Assembly: GCA_946965045.2 (NCBI GenBank)
Contig: OX337230.1
Coordinates: forward strand, 2,170,001-2,234,000
Direction: 5' to 3'
Source of the DNA: Epithemia pelagica
Taxonomy: Eukaryota > Bacillariophyta > Bacillariophyceae > Surirellales > Surirellaceae
Length of the DNA stretch: 64,000 bases
Below are positions 8,550 through 18,923 of the stretch, one piece after another. Positions within the stretch are counted from its first letter, which is position 1; every line of letters starts with the position of its first letter. Position numbers and translations under genes: made by a program. The notes beneath the pieces were generated by a model, which was given only the letters and a program-made list of their open reading frames with translations, had not been told where the DNA came from and did not search any database.

Positions 8550-9332
8550 TGTTACAATTCTTTCTGAATCGTAGGGACATTGATGCTCGGTAGAGCAGAC
8601 AACCAGGTAGGTCACCAACCGATACAAGCTTCTCAGGGTCAGAGAAGCAAGCAAGTCGAAGTCTATCAGAAGGATAGTCGGGACACAAAAGAAGATGTGA
8701 TAAATGGTGATATTGTTAGATTGTGTGTTGATTACTACGATAGGTCTACGTGAAATGTTCGGTCCTGCCAAGGGTCATGTGTCATAGGTTCTTGGCGGCA
8801 ACAGGTTTGGAATAGTTGGAGTTGATTCATATGATGTATATGACATGTATATGTGGGCGGATAACATATACAGGGTCAACAGCTCTTGCTTTGGGTTGGC
8901 ATAGTTGTTTTCATGGCGCGCAGCTTGTTGACAATTTGGAGATTGTGGGAATGGAAATATGGTCTCGCGTGATCGTGTGTCGTGCTTGGGATACTTAGAC
9001 CGTTGGGTCGGATAGATGCCGATAGCGCTCGGATGTCGCTTGGGCGCGCTCGATGATTTCGGGCGCGTACGCTTAGGGCGTTAGTATAATGTCCGAGCAA
9101 CGGCCAAATTTACGTCCGTTGTAATACCGCACGACCCAGTTTAGTCTTGAGAGTGAGTTCGTCAATCTATTCTCACTTTTCATGATTTGCGAAGAAATAT
9201 AGGTCGATATAGCGCGAAGCTAGGAAACATAGCTCGAAGCTAGAGGGCATGATGCGATAGCACGAGGCTATGTGACATGGGGAATCGATGAGATGTAGAA
9301 TCTAACCACCATAGACGGTGAGAATTCTAACA
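8550..9332 (-). repeat. 5' LTR of the copia element
   Basis: 783 bp, matching 949-1731 with one visible difference. In element sense it starts at 9332 and ends at 8550. U3 boxes recur at 9210-9222, 9230-9242 and 9258-9270. It should contain the element promoter; I see a weak TATA-like TTATACT in sense near 9085 but no firm start site. Confidence 0.95.
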
Positions 9333-9337
9333 CCATT
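9333..9337. repeat. Target-site duplication, right copy (CCATT)
   Basis: CCATT directly follows the LTR end TCTAACA and matches 944-948. Confidence 0.95.
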
Positions 9338-11790
9338 TCACTTTCGAGGAAACCCAGATACGACCTTGAGGATTGATGGGAGCCACGCTCCATTGCTTGG
9401 TCCTTCTGTTTCAAGGTCCAGGGTGGTGTGTTTACGGTGACTGTGGCCCCTACTGACCGGAGCGTCGCTAGGTAAGGTGCGGCAGGATGCGGCAGCTCAC
9501 CCACCTTAGGATGAAGGCACGATTTGCCTCGGATCCTTTGGAGAAATGACAGCCAGGAGGAAGAGCCAGTCAGGGTGCAAGTCAAGCGCTCTACTAACTT
9601 ACCTAGCTCTACACTCCGCGGCAACTCTTGGTAGGGGTCCACTGTTGACTGGGGTGTAGGTGGTAGGTTGGTAGAGGGTGGCCTGCAGGGCATGTGGCCC
9701 CGGCCAGCCAATCACTGTTAAGATCCACCATTTGCTGCTGCGGCTGGTGGGTTGTCGGTAGTCCTTTGCTGTGCTGGCATATACTGGCTGGCAAAGGTCA
9801 TCATCCGTCGCCGCTCCCCTGCAGTGAGCGCACGATGGGTGCTGGCCCGTTGGCAGTTGGCATAGCATGTCCCACGCAAGTGATAACTCAAGCAGATGGG
9901 AACTGTTGTGTTGGTAGCTTGATCCGTCGTGGTAGGTGCATGCTCACGCAGCTGCGCAATCCTGGTCCCAGAGTTTGTAAATGCCTCTTGTAGGGCCGCA
10001 ACATGGTTGTCATTTTCCACCTGTTGTCCTGGATCCCGATGGTTGTTGTCAACCCGTGGGTTGTTCCCTCCACCACCACTAGGTGGAGCTCCTCTTGAGG
10101 GAGGTGCCGGTGTTTCTGGCACCACTCTATATTTGGATGGCATGGGGGCAAACTGGTGAAAGGCTTGGGCGGTTACAATCCACTCAAGTTCTTGGAAGCT
10201 GGGGACTACCACCGGTCTCCCTTGGTTGATGGCTTGTAGGTAGGCCGACATCTCCAGTTGGATCTTGCGTAGGATGAGAGGCAAGATAGGAGTGTGGTCT
10301 TCTGAGGACAGGTTGAGGTGTGCTTCCAGTGTTGGCCATGTCTCCCAACAGAAGCGTCGTAGACTTTGGGAGAGTGGTGCATGGACACCCAGGACAACGT
10401 CTAAGGTGACACTAGTGGCTTTTATCTGAAGTCCAGCTTCATAGATTGTGGTGGGCACTGGCACCTCCTTGGTCTTGAAGGTCTCTTGTTCGGCCAATGT
10501 GGGTTGCGTGTGGCCTTGTAGCATGAGGTCCATGTTCTGTGCCCTGATGACAACTTCCCGATCCTTCTCACTGTTCTGAAATCCACATGAAAATGGGTTC
10601 AGGCCAACTCCAAGGTCTTCCATTTCGTGGGTCTTCGGAGCAATGCGACCCATGAGTACTGTCTCATGGAGTTCCTTGGTGACAAATGGTGCAATGGCTG
10701 TAGCGGCATCTTGTTGACGTGCACGTTCATCTAGTAGGGCTTGAAAGGCTATTCGGCGCTCGGCCTTGACTGCTCTGGCCCATCTGTGATAGAGTGCCGG
10801 CAAATCTACTTCATCCACCACAATGCAGTACCGCATCCAGACTGGGGTTGTTTCGGGGAATTTTTCACTTGGTACTGCTGGGGCTGCTGCTGCGGCTCGG
10901 GTAGCTGCATCTGCGGCTCGCTCTTGGGCCCGGTCTGCCCGTAGAATATGAACCAGCTCTGTGGCCTGGTTTTGTTGTGAGGCCAGGCGTTCCTGGTCCT
11001 ACTGAGGGAAGTCCTGGATTAGTGTTGCCCAGCGATGGCGCTGCAAGGCACGGTCTACACGTAGAGCTGGGAATGCACCATGGAATGACCCAAGGTAGGT
11101 TGCTGGTTCACCTTGTGCTGTGCTCGTGAGTGTGACACGTAGCCATTGCAGTAGATAGTCACAGTCTAAGATGGCATTGTCATTTCTAATGGCACCTCCT
11201 ATCTGTTCCCATGCTTCTCGGGGACTGAGCATCTGGTTGAGTATGAGATGGATATAGCGATGAGGTATTGGGACCATGTTGCGCACAGTGATGTCTTCTG
11301 TGTCAGGGGAATTCTCTGGCTGTACCGGAATTAGCTCTAGGCTTGCGTCAGCTGCCAATAGCAGGTCTGTTTGGCCCAAGGTGGGGATCTGGTGTGGTTC
11401 TGTTTCATCAAAGGCTTCGGCAGGGAATTCTACCATGTCCACATAGTGTCCGGCTTCTCCATCCACGTCTTGATAGAAGGCAAAAACACGGTCATCCCAT
11501 TGTGTAGGGCTACCGGGGATACTGGCAAACATGGTTGGCCTGTGGATAGCCATTACCTTGTATCTGTTGTTGAATTTTACTAGTCCAGCAAAGACCTTGG
11601 GCAAGCTGTTGGATGAAGTGTGTATCTTCTGCATGAGGTACTCCGTGGACTGTCCATTGCCAGCAGCATATTGCTCTAGATATCCAATGTATGACCTTTG
11701 CAGGAGGTCCTCCATCCTCTCATACCTCTGTAGGTATGTGTCAGGTGTTTTAGCTATGGCTGGTGGAGCCAGTGGCGGAGGTTGTGCCAT
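9338..11790 (-). pseudogene. Gag-like and pol N-terminal part of the decayed outer retroelement
   Basis: Start ATG at 11788-11790 in good context (ACCATGG). One frame runs through the region but is broken by TAG at 10999-11001, TAA at 9718-9720 and TGA at 9712-9714. The first part (263 codons) and the second (starting near MRYCIVVDEVDLPAL) look like one Gag. The second part ends with a Cys/His cluster CLSYHLRGTCYANC...H near residues 320-345 of that part, like the CCCH-type finger in Gag of diatom elements. After the TAA/TGA pair the same frame continues as the linker to the RT and ends FLESEMV at the copia insertion. The two stops between Gag and Pol may be the natural boundary or decay. The 5' end of the element beyond 11790 could not be delimited. 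Confidence 0.75.
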
Positions 11791-12545
11791 GGTCTTTCCT
11801 ACAAAAGCACTACGCTACGGACGCGATCGTCGGCTGGCAGAACTTATGGCTTTTCAAGTGGTAAGTGGGTAAGTGGTAAGTCTGTCCGTCCTTCTCCTTC
11901 TCCGGCACTACTGCAAACAGATATCAATGAGACAACTGTCAAAAAGATACTCCTAGAGGAGTAGGAGTATATCGTTCTGCTGATAGTGCCAGAGTGAGTA
12001 GTAGGTAGACTTTTTCGTCAAAATAGCTGACACCTGTCAATTCGTATTGAACTAGAAGGTACAATAATATTGTTCGAGACCCACCGACCGTCTTTTTCTC
12101 AACATCATATACATATGCCCCACCACATATGTTATAATCCCCAGAGTACAAATAAAGAACACTCTCTTGGAAGTGGATAGAAAATCTGTACCACTTCACC
12201 GACTTCTAATGATCTCGTCAGCTGAGGCGTACCGCTGCTCCCGCAACCGCGATGAACAGAGTTGGAACTCCCAGCCAAACACCGATGCCGAGTCGTTCCT
12301 GCGCAACAAACTACATGGCCACATTTTTTTCAAACCCAGAGCTCAAAGACTGAATTGAAGCTCACTGCCTTCTAACATATTCATTTCTCTGCTTCTTCAT
12401 AACTCTCTCCTCTTAGCTTGTTGTGAAAGCAATTAGTCCAGAAAAGGACGTTAACACCAAAACAAAGCCGTCATCTCGTTCCCAGCCAATCTTTGTTCAC
12501 CAATTCTATTCCCGCTGACGATCTTGGACAGCTTTGCTTACTCCC
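11791..12545. other. Non-coding stretch with a perfect hairpin
   Basis: It probably contains the untranslated 5' end of the outer retroelement. A perfect inverted repeat ATACTCCTA-GAGGAG-TAGGAGTAT lies at 11947-11970. I found no LTR end and no convincing ORF. Confidence 0.5.
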
Positions 12546-13373
12546 ATGTGGACAGTATCGACGACAAACCAAGATACTATTTCGCTTCTCCAAAGGGGGT
12601 GCTTTCAAGATGCCATATGTAGCGCGAAACGAGCGATTCATATTTTGAGAAATTCTACGGATGGGTCGCAAAGCGCATCCATGTCTCAGAGCTCCAATTC
12701 TCCACGTCATGTACAATGTCACGAATCCCACTGTGAATCAGGCTGCTCATCTGCGGAATCAATCTACTATTCTGAGGTGTTTGTGGGTGTCGTCCGCCTA
12801 TTCTTTGGGAAGGAAAATCATCACCAAGGCCCGTTGGACGGCAATGACATGGAAGTTGACACCACAAGCTCCACACCAGCTCATTCACCTTTGGAAGTTT
12901 TCGATCGAAACCTTGCATTGTCTTCGTATTGTTCCATCTACCAGGGTGCTTTCGTCTTTGATGAGGAATTTCGTTCACGTTATGAGACCGACGCAGCTGC
13001 TATGTTGCTGTTTAATCTTGGCCTAGCGTATCATTTGTCTGCAGCCTCTGAGGAAGTACATGGTACTTCAAGAGGTGCCTTCAAGAACGCCAGTAATGCC
13101 CTTCATGTGTACAAACTCTCAATGGCTGCGATTGACAAACATGCTTGTACTTCTGGAAGTTCATTGTAGACTTTGGCTCTTCTTGCAAATATGGGTAATA
13201 TCCTGTCGCGATTAATGCGAGACTCAGAGGCAAACCATTGTTTCAGCGGATTGGAATACTGTCTGTCAGATCCGGGTCTGGTGAAAGGCATGGAAGAAGA
13301 GGATATCTGCTTCTTTTGCTTCCAGGTCTCCTTTTGCCGTGCTCGCCACTCCACAGTCGCGGTTGCGGCCTAG
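12546..13373 (+). pseudogene. Broken TPR-like protein gene (in-frame TAG at 13167)
   Basis: From ATG 12546 one frame encodes about 275 codons with a single TAG at 13167-13169, then ends with TAG at 13371. Residues such as AMLLFNLGLAYHL, ALHVYKLSMAAI and TLALLANMGNILSRLMRD have the helical, Ala/Leu-spaced look of tetratricopeptide repeats, and the tail DICFFCFQV...AVAA resembles a family of short TPR-like proteins I associate with diatoms. The frame on both sides of the TAG is continuous, so the stop is a mutation in an otherwise whole gene, or a real early stop giving 207 aa. No function can be assigned. Confidence 0.6.
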
Positions 13374-13829
13374 AGACCAAATCATACTACTGCGACAACC
13401 AGCAATATCCTTGGAGTTTTTATTCGTTCATCGGGGGAAACGATGATGCTAGATAGCAAGGAAACGTTTGATTCCTTGCATAAGATATCTAAGTCTACCT
13501 TGAAGGATTTCATGTCGCCCACCGACCACGGACGACTAGTGAACCGCTTCGACGCTAATATATTCCATACAATTTTTGGATGGTGGGTACATTCTAGTCG
13601 CAGCATCACCCTAAAAGCAGTAATTCGCGATTCGACACGTATCGCGTTTCAAAGAAGTGGATGACATAGCTTAGGAGAAAATATGTGCAAAACAGACACC
13701 GACCTTGTAATGAAATCACAACACATAGAAAAGAGACATTCTGCAACAAAAGCGTAATGTAGCAAAGAGTTCTTCTGAGTGGATGGTTAGGATCAACATC
13801 CTCATATTCCTTCTGATCGGTTGTTCGGG
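13374..13829. other. Intergenic stretch
   Basis: The region between the TPR-like pseudogene and the convergent dehydrogenase gene. Short ORFs only; nothing I can support. Confidence 0.5.
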
Positions 13830-14804
13830 CTATGCTTTCAGTCCAGCTGCTAGACCACCGTCAACTGCAATGTTGGAACCAGTAATATAACTCGACTGCT
13901 TCGACAGAAGAAAAGACACCACATCCAAGACTTCTTCGATATGTCCAAGCCGCTTCAATGGTACTTGTTGGATTTTCGCCCTGGCAACATCCTCCTGGTT
14001 GGAGGCAAAGAAAGGAGCACCAACCCGGGCATGGAGTTTGTTCTGGCGTTCCCACATAAAGCCTGGACCGATTAAGGCCGGGCTAACGGCATTGACCCGA
14101 ATACCATATTGCGCCAATTCCTTGGCAGCAACTACAGTCATGGCTACAACTGCTGCTTTCGAACTGGAATACGCAATCATTGCGGGCGTTCCTCGCAAAC
14201 CAGCCACGGACGCTGTGTTCACAATTGCACACTCCTTCCGGGGATTATGCTCTTCTTGTTCTTTCATTTTCGATGCCACCGCTTGCATTACAATGAACAT
14301 ACCGGAGACGTTAATATCCATGACAAGCTTAAAATCTTCCGGGTCGTAGTTTAGCATTGTCTTGATCTTTCCTTGGTATCCTGCGTTGTTCCATAGAAGA
14401 TCAATTCTTTTGAATCGCAGTGCAATCGAACTAATCACACCATCGATTTGTTTGGGGTCTGTAACATCACATACGTACGGCTTGTAGTCAAAGGTTCCAC
14501 TTCCCAGTTCCTTCTCCATCTCCGTATACGTTTCTTTCAATGTTTCTCGATCTCGATCTAATCCGGCAATTCGCGCTCCTCTTCTCGCAAAGAAAATGCA
14601 GCCCGCTCTTCCCAACTGACCGCCAGCCCCAGTGATGACGACAACTTTACCAGCAAAAGTTCTTTCCGGCTGGATATTGGTGGACGCAGCCAGACTCCGA
14701 TCTTCGTACAGGCTCTCGCCGTCACTCGCATATTCCGCAAGTGAAGGCATGGAGCTGGCAATGCTATGCTCAGATTGAGAGCTGCTCTTCGGTTTTCCGT
14801 CCAT
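13830..14804 (-). CDS. Short-chain dehydrogenase/reductase (SDR), 324 aa
   Basis: ATG at 14802-14804, TAG at 13830-13832, no intron. After a 50-residue Ser-rich leader the Rossmann fold starts with KVVVITGAGGQLG (TGxxxGxG, NAD(P) binding). D of CDV (adenine ring), NNAG, the catalytic Ser in NTASVAG and the YSSSK Tyr-x3-Lys pair follow in order. The C-terminus has SNIAVDGG, as in classical SDRs of the FabG type. The Asp after the second beta strand (GLDRDRE) favours NAD(H). Substrate is unknown. The leader lacks a clear signal peptide, so a cytosolic enzyme is most likely. The gene stands alone between two decayed regions but is itself intact. Confidence 0.92.
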   Translation of the reverse strand: MDGKPKSSSQSEHSIASSMPSLAEYASDGESLYEDRSLAASTNIQPERTFAGKVVVITGAGGQLGRAGCIFFARRGARIAGLDRDRETLKETYTEMEKELGSGTFDYKPYVCDVTDPKQIDGVISSIALRFKRIDLLWNNAGYQGKIKTMLNYDPEDFKLVMDINVSGMFIVMQAVASKMKEQEEHNPRKECAIVNTASVAGLRGTPAMIAYSSSKAAVVAMTVVAAKELAQYGIRVNAVSPALIGPGFMWERQNKLHARVGAPFFASNQEDVARAKIQQVPLKRLGHIEEVLDVVSFLLSKQSSYITGSNIAVDGGLAAGLKA

Positions 14805-15116
14805 TGCAAACTACCAGGGTGTCAAGTAAAGGGTCCGGACTCCTTTTGCTCCCCTGGACTTCGATTTCAACCAACACCACCAGTATTTTATGACGAATTT
14901 TTTACTCCGAAGATGGAAGTTTCCGTGCCATCTCCACTCTCCACACACAGGAAGAGCAAGATCTCCCACATCTATGAAATAAAGCATACAATTTTCATCA
15001 AAATTGATGTACATTATCGATTCTTGCATGGGTCTACTCTTGAGTCTATGGTCGCATGAGGATTTTGGAGCTCAAAAACGATACAAACTTTCTAATTCGT
15101 TTTTTCTTTTTTCGAC
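14805..15116. other. Intergenic stretch upstream of the SDR gene
   Basis: It should hold the SDR promoter. No ORF or motif I can support. The mobile block starts at its right edge. Confidence 0.5.
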
Positions 15117-15119
15117 TAA

Positions 15120-15801
15120 GGGGGTATGTTATCGGGCACGCGGAGCATGGGCGGAGCATGGATATGGGGGGAGCAATGCATGCTCCACGATGCATGCTCC
15201 GCGCGTCTATATTATCGGTGGGCGGATGCAGAGATGCGGAGCATCCGTCACGGAAACGCGTATGGGTCGCCTTAAGTATGGAATCGAAAAGGAAGGAGAA
15301 GAGCAACTTTGGGAAGACGATGGCAAGCAAAGGGGTGGTTTCCGGACACAATAATCATTCCCTTTATAGACTACTTATCAGATAGAGTATCCATTGGATA
15401 TTTCACCTGTTGTTCTGTTGGCCCTACGAGCTCATGTGGGAAAGACACGTCAATTTCCATGCTCTATGGAAACACAACCTCCACCATGAGGATGGAAAAG
15501 ACTCCTAAAGAGCATGGCAGCAACAGTTGGCCGACTATATGTACTTGTCTACAATACTAGTGCCTGGATAGACTCTGTCATCGCTTTTGTCCATGACAAA
15601 TCCATCATCGGAAGACTTCGACTGTTCGACGCATTGAGTGTGTGGTGTGTGGGCGCGTGATTTTGCTTCCAACCATGCTCCACCCGCACTCTTCCTCCGC
15701 ATGTAAATTTTGCGGAGGAAAGCTCTATATCCGGGTTGGTTTGGCCTTTCTCCGCCCATATCATGCTCCGCACATGCTCCGCGCGCCCGATAATTACCCC
15801 C
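15120..15801. repeat. Large imperfect palindrome/MITE-like arm with GGAGCATG boxes
   Basis: 15120-15168 and 15754-15801 form about 48-bp imperfect inverted repeats that include the GGGGGTA...TACCCCC tips. At least eight GGAGCATG or CATGCTCC boxes lie inside, many in the arms, and a perfect 10-bp hairpin TTCCTCCGCA/TGCGGAGGAA sits at 15692-15720. The centre (15250-15660) has no convincing coding sequence. Compared with the right end of the host element, this looks like an insertion or expansion within its left terminal repeat. Confidence 0.55.
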
Positions 15802-15966
15802 AAGCATGGGGTGAGTCCAATCACGCGTGATTGAATGCACTTCGTGCATTCGTCTACTCACCCCCACGGCTCGACCTGGTCTCTCTCGACTCTGATACAA
15901 AATTCATGCAACACACCCTCATTCATCACGGTGGTGGAGGTGCAGTGGTCCAGAACATCTTCTTTA

Positions 15967-16933
15967 ATGTCGTCTTCCTCCCACAAACGGCACCGCCTCA
16001 CTCAGAAGGAAGTAAGGGAGCTATTTGACGCCCGCAGTGTTTCCGAAAGGTCGACGGCGTCTGTTAACAACCAAGATGAAAGCATCGCCAAAAACCAAAC
16101 CACCACCCCATCCACCAGCAACAACAATCCTTCGTCTCTGCCTCGTTTCGCTTCCTTTCCCACGGTCGATCCACAAGCCTATTAAAACCCCTATGGCGCA
16201 GAAGGATCCATTGGCCCATCCAAGTCACACTGTCCACCAATACCACCTCCAACGTGGTGATTTCTTCGGTCCACGTGTACCCGCTTCCTCAATTCTTTGT
16301 CAATCTGTCGGTATTGGACGATGATTTGGACGTGAAGGAACTCGAACGAAAACTACAATTGGCAACGAGTTCCTACCTAGAGCTGTCCTTTCAAGAAATT
16401 GACTCCCTTTTTCGCAAGGAAAATGAGGAACGATTTGATTCGGTGCAAATCACATTTGATCGTTTTGATCGAGCCTTTCAAGGAACCGAAAGCAATACTG
16501 ATCCAAATTTCCATAGCATTCCAACCTCTTTGATTTGGCCTCCATTCAAGGGTATTTAAGGTTTGTTACGGACGTGACCAATCACCAGCATGAGGTTTCA
16601 CAAAAGGAAGTTCAACGCATTGAAACCATTATTCAAACGACTCTCCGTTTTGCCTTTGAAGATCTCATTGACCGTCTGTTGCCTTGGTACCATGATCACG
16701 ATCCAGTGCTTCTTCGAGTAGTGGAGCAAGTCCAAGTCACTGTGGAGGATGTACCCACATTACTTGAGAAAAAGGGTACTGCTACAAACGACAGCGAGTC
16801 TTCGTGTCTCAAGGAACAAGAAGACTACCTGTTTTACGTTGCCATTGGCGTTGCCTTTTTCCTCACGGCAACTGGAATATGTGTCATTTTTGGAGCTTGT
16901 CAAGTACGGACCGTCATGAGGGGCATCCAATAA
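15967..16933 (+). pseudogene. Broken single-pass membrane protein gene inside the inverted-repeat element
   Basis: The coding trace starts at ATG 15967 (Ser-rich cytosolic-type start), shifts frame near 16140-16190, runs through a domain with VVISSVHVYPLPQFFVNLSV and LDVKELERKLQ, shifts again near 16540, and ends with one transmembrane segment YLFYVAIGVAFFLTATGICV and a TAA at 16931. The beta-strand/helix pattern before the membrane segment recalls an SEA-like ectodomain, but this is only a resemblance. Two frame changes could be short introns, yet no clean GT-AG pair was found, so I call it a pseudogene. It overlaps the convergent SPPL pseudogene by 34 bases. Confidence 0.45.
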
Positions 16934-17800
16934 ATGGCCGTTTGGGCCGTGTATTCGGGCAAGTGATACAAGGAGTGCAAGAGTGCTTTCAATGACTCAA
17001 TCAGGGGTGTATGCAAAATGGCATGGACCAGTGCCGACAGGAGGGCCTGGACTTGGGTCACGGGCCACTTGGCTTCTCCATCGCTGTCATCAGTTTCATC
17101 TTGTGGAATGCGGGTATGCGCCGTACTGGTCGTCGGAGCAGATGATTCTGCACCGTAGCAAATGACGTCGGCCGTTCGAATGACTCGTGAACCTTCCCAT
17201 AGATCTGTGAGCTCCCGACGTCGCCAACCAATCAAGAGGACCATTCCCAAACAGCAGGGGACCAAGTACAAAAGTGCCGGTTGGCCCATATCCATCCAGT
17301 ACACAGCAGCATTTGCCATGGACAGTCCAACAGCATAGGCAAATGACACGAGGCAAAAAGTAGCCACCGTTCCAGCAAGTACTTCCGCAATATTTTTGTT
17401 CGGGACAGGGATAGGACCGTCCCAACGATCCATTGCCACCACCCATGACACCCAAAAAGCTCTTGGCTGAATCAAAGCGTGCTGCAAAACTGATCAGTAA
17501 TCCGGGCACGACAATGTCGCCGATACCCAAAAGGTTGGACCCGCCACGATAGTCGGCAATGTGCGGTATGGTGAACAGCATTGGTAGGGGATTCCCCCGT
17601 TGTCGGCAATAGAGGGGATCTTTGTGGTACTTTTCACACCAGTCTGGATTGGGAGGAGGACCTCCACTGGTACCAACATCCAGCATTACACTCTTCTTGA
17701 ATATAAGAGGACTGACAAAGACAAAGAATCTATCGTAGGAAAAAGCACTGTGACGAGGCAAACAATAGGACAAAAGACATGGTCCGAGAGGACTTGGCAG
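16900..17800 (-). pseudogene. C-terminal half of a signal peptide peptidase-like (SPPL) aspartyl protease
   Basis: Intramembrane aspartyl proteases of the SPP/presenilin type carry YD, GxGD and PAL motifs. Here FSYDRFFVFVSPL lies near 17700-17740, LLGIGDIVVPGLL near 17490-17530 and GQPALLYLVP near 17240-17265, with membrane segments between them. The YD/GxGD part is in one frame and the PAL part in another, with the shift near 17440-17470, so the gene is broken. The upstream half expected in the family (N-terminal membrane segments) is absent. The fragment sits between terminal inverted repeats, which suggests capture by a mobile element. Confidence 0.75.
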
Positions 17801-18350
17801 AGTAGGACGTCTCTCTGCGACAAGCAATACGTACTGCAGGCATCGACTTGCCATGCCCGGGCCGTCTTTCTATGCCATCCTCTGAATACTGAGTTGATTG
17901 ACGTTCGAGTGAAGGAAGCCCACAGGCCTTATTGGTATTTGAAAGAGGAGTGGCCGGAGGGTTTCGGTTGTGGCAAAAAAAGGATGCTTGACGTATTACG
18001 ACAGGGTCATCTGGTTTGTTGTTTTTACTTTGTTGAAGGCTTGAATTGAGAGTGTCTTGGTCCAATGAGTAGAGGCTTTGGAGAGCCGGCGCCTTCGTAG
18101 AGTCATCGTGGGTAGTATTGGTGAGAGCCTTGTGGTCGGGGTTGGAGGTGCGGGTAGCCATGATGGATGTAATCGTCCTCACTAGTTTGCCTCCGTGGTG
18201 GCTCTGTGGAGGTGAAATGCAGTTTGTATCAGAGTCGAGAAATTGGCGATTTGGGGCCCTCGCGCCGTGGGGGTGACTAAGGGAATGCACTTAAAAAGTG
18301 CGACTGACCGGGTCGCCCCATGCTTGGGGGTAGCCCGATAATATACCCCC

Positions 18351-18398
18351 TAAGGGCTGGGGATACCGATCCATGTACATCTAAGTAGGCTCAGTACA
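18351..18398 (+). repeat. Left 48-bp terminal inverted repeat
   Basis: Begins TAAGGGCTGGGGATACCGAT. It matches the reverse complement of 27784-27831 with no mismatch. Confidence 0.95.
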
Positions 18399-18923
18399 TT
18401 AACCTACGTAGTACTATTTTCGTCTGTGTAAGAAGTGGGGCGGATGGTCACACCGAGTCGCACGTCGTAAACTTGCCACCGATAGAAAAGGTGCAATCCG
18501 GAAGCCATCATTCGACAATGATGGAAGTCATCACCCCCATGGCAATAACTTCCTGAACAATTGAGCCTACCTGAATCACTTTTACAATAAGAATCTTTAC
18601 TACTAGAGCAACTTTGCTTTCACTTTGATTCAGGCACCCTTGAAAAATGAATGAGTTAGGGCGGTCGTTCGATTTCATCACTGCAGAAAAATGAGCGTAC
18701 CTTTTCAGCCAACTTGGCAAATCTTCTGTAATTTCAGACAACAATTTCAAAGGTAGAGGCAAAGGACTTACGGTGGTGGGATGTTTATGCGATGCATGGG
18801 TGAATGCATACGGTGTCACCGGATCTCGCCACTTCTCGATGACTGCGCAACTTCGCACCCTACTATAATTTCCATAGTCTTTCTAGTACTGTTTCTACAC
18901 ACCTCCTACGTGACTACTTCACC

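Larger units (their letters stand above)
949..9332 (-). mobile_element. Ty1/copia LTR retrotransposon, full length, 8384 bp, diatom CoDi-like
   Basis: The element has two 783-bp LTRs with TG...CA ends, a PPT, a PBS, a gag frame and a gag-adjacent pol frame with protease, integrase, RT and RNase H in that order, which is the Ty1/copia order. It is transcribed from the minus strand. It carries an extra 259-aa ORF between the 5' LTR and gag. The LTRs differ only at 1002 (T) versus 8603 (C), so the insertion is recent, and the main frames are open apart from the TAA between gag and pol. It sits inside an older RT-bearing element in the same orientation. Integrase and RT sequences resemble copia elements of diatoms (family knowledge, not a database result). 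Confidence 0.95.
15120..18350. mobile_element. TAA-flanked inverted-repeat element carrying broken host-like genes
   Basis: The ends match as inverted repeats: GGGGGTATGTTATCGGGC at 15120-15137 and its reverse complement with one mismatch at 18333-18350. TAA flanks both ends directly (15117-15119, 18351-18353). A 3-bp TAA/TTA duplication is typical of PIF/Harbinger elements. Further in, 15797-15901 and 18223-18330 are also inverted copies, including an 18-bp perfect match (15884-15901 with 18223-18240). I see no transposase. The interior holds two degraded convergent genes, so this looks like a non-autonomous element with captured genes. Class is an inference. Confidence 0.55.

Noticed and set aside
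18346-18355. Helitron 3' end (hairpin followed by CTAAG)
   Set aside because: A GGGGGTA/TACCCCC hairpin followed by CTAA resembles CTRR, but the other end of the element is an inverted copy with a TAA duplication, which Helitrons lack.
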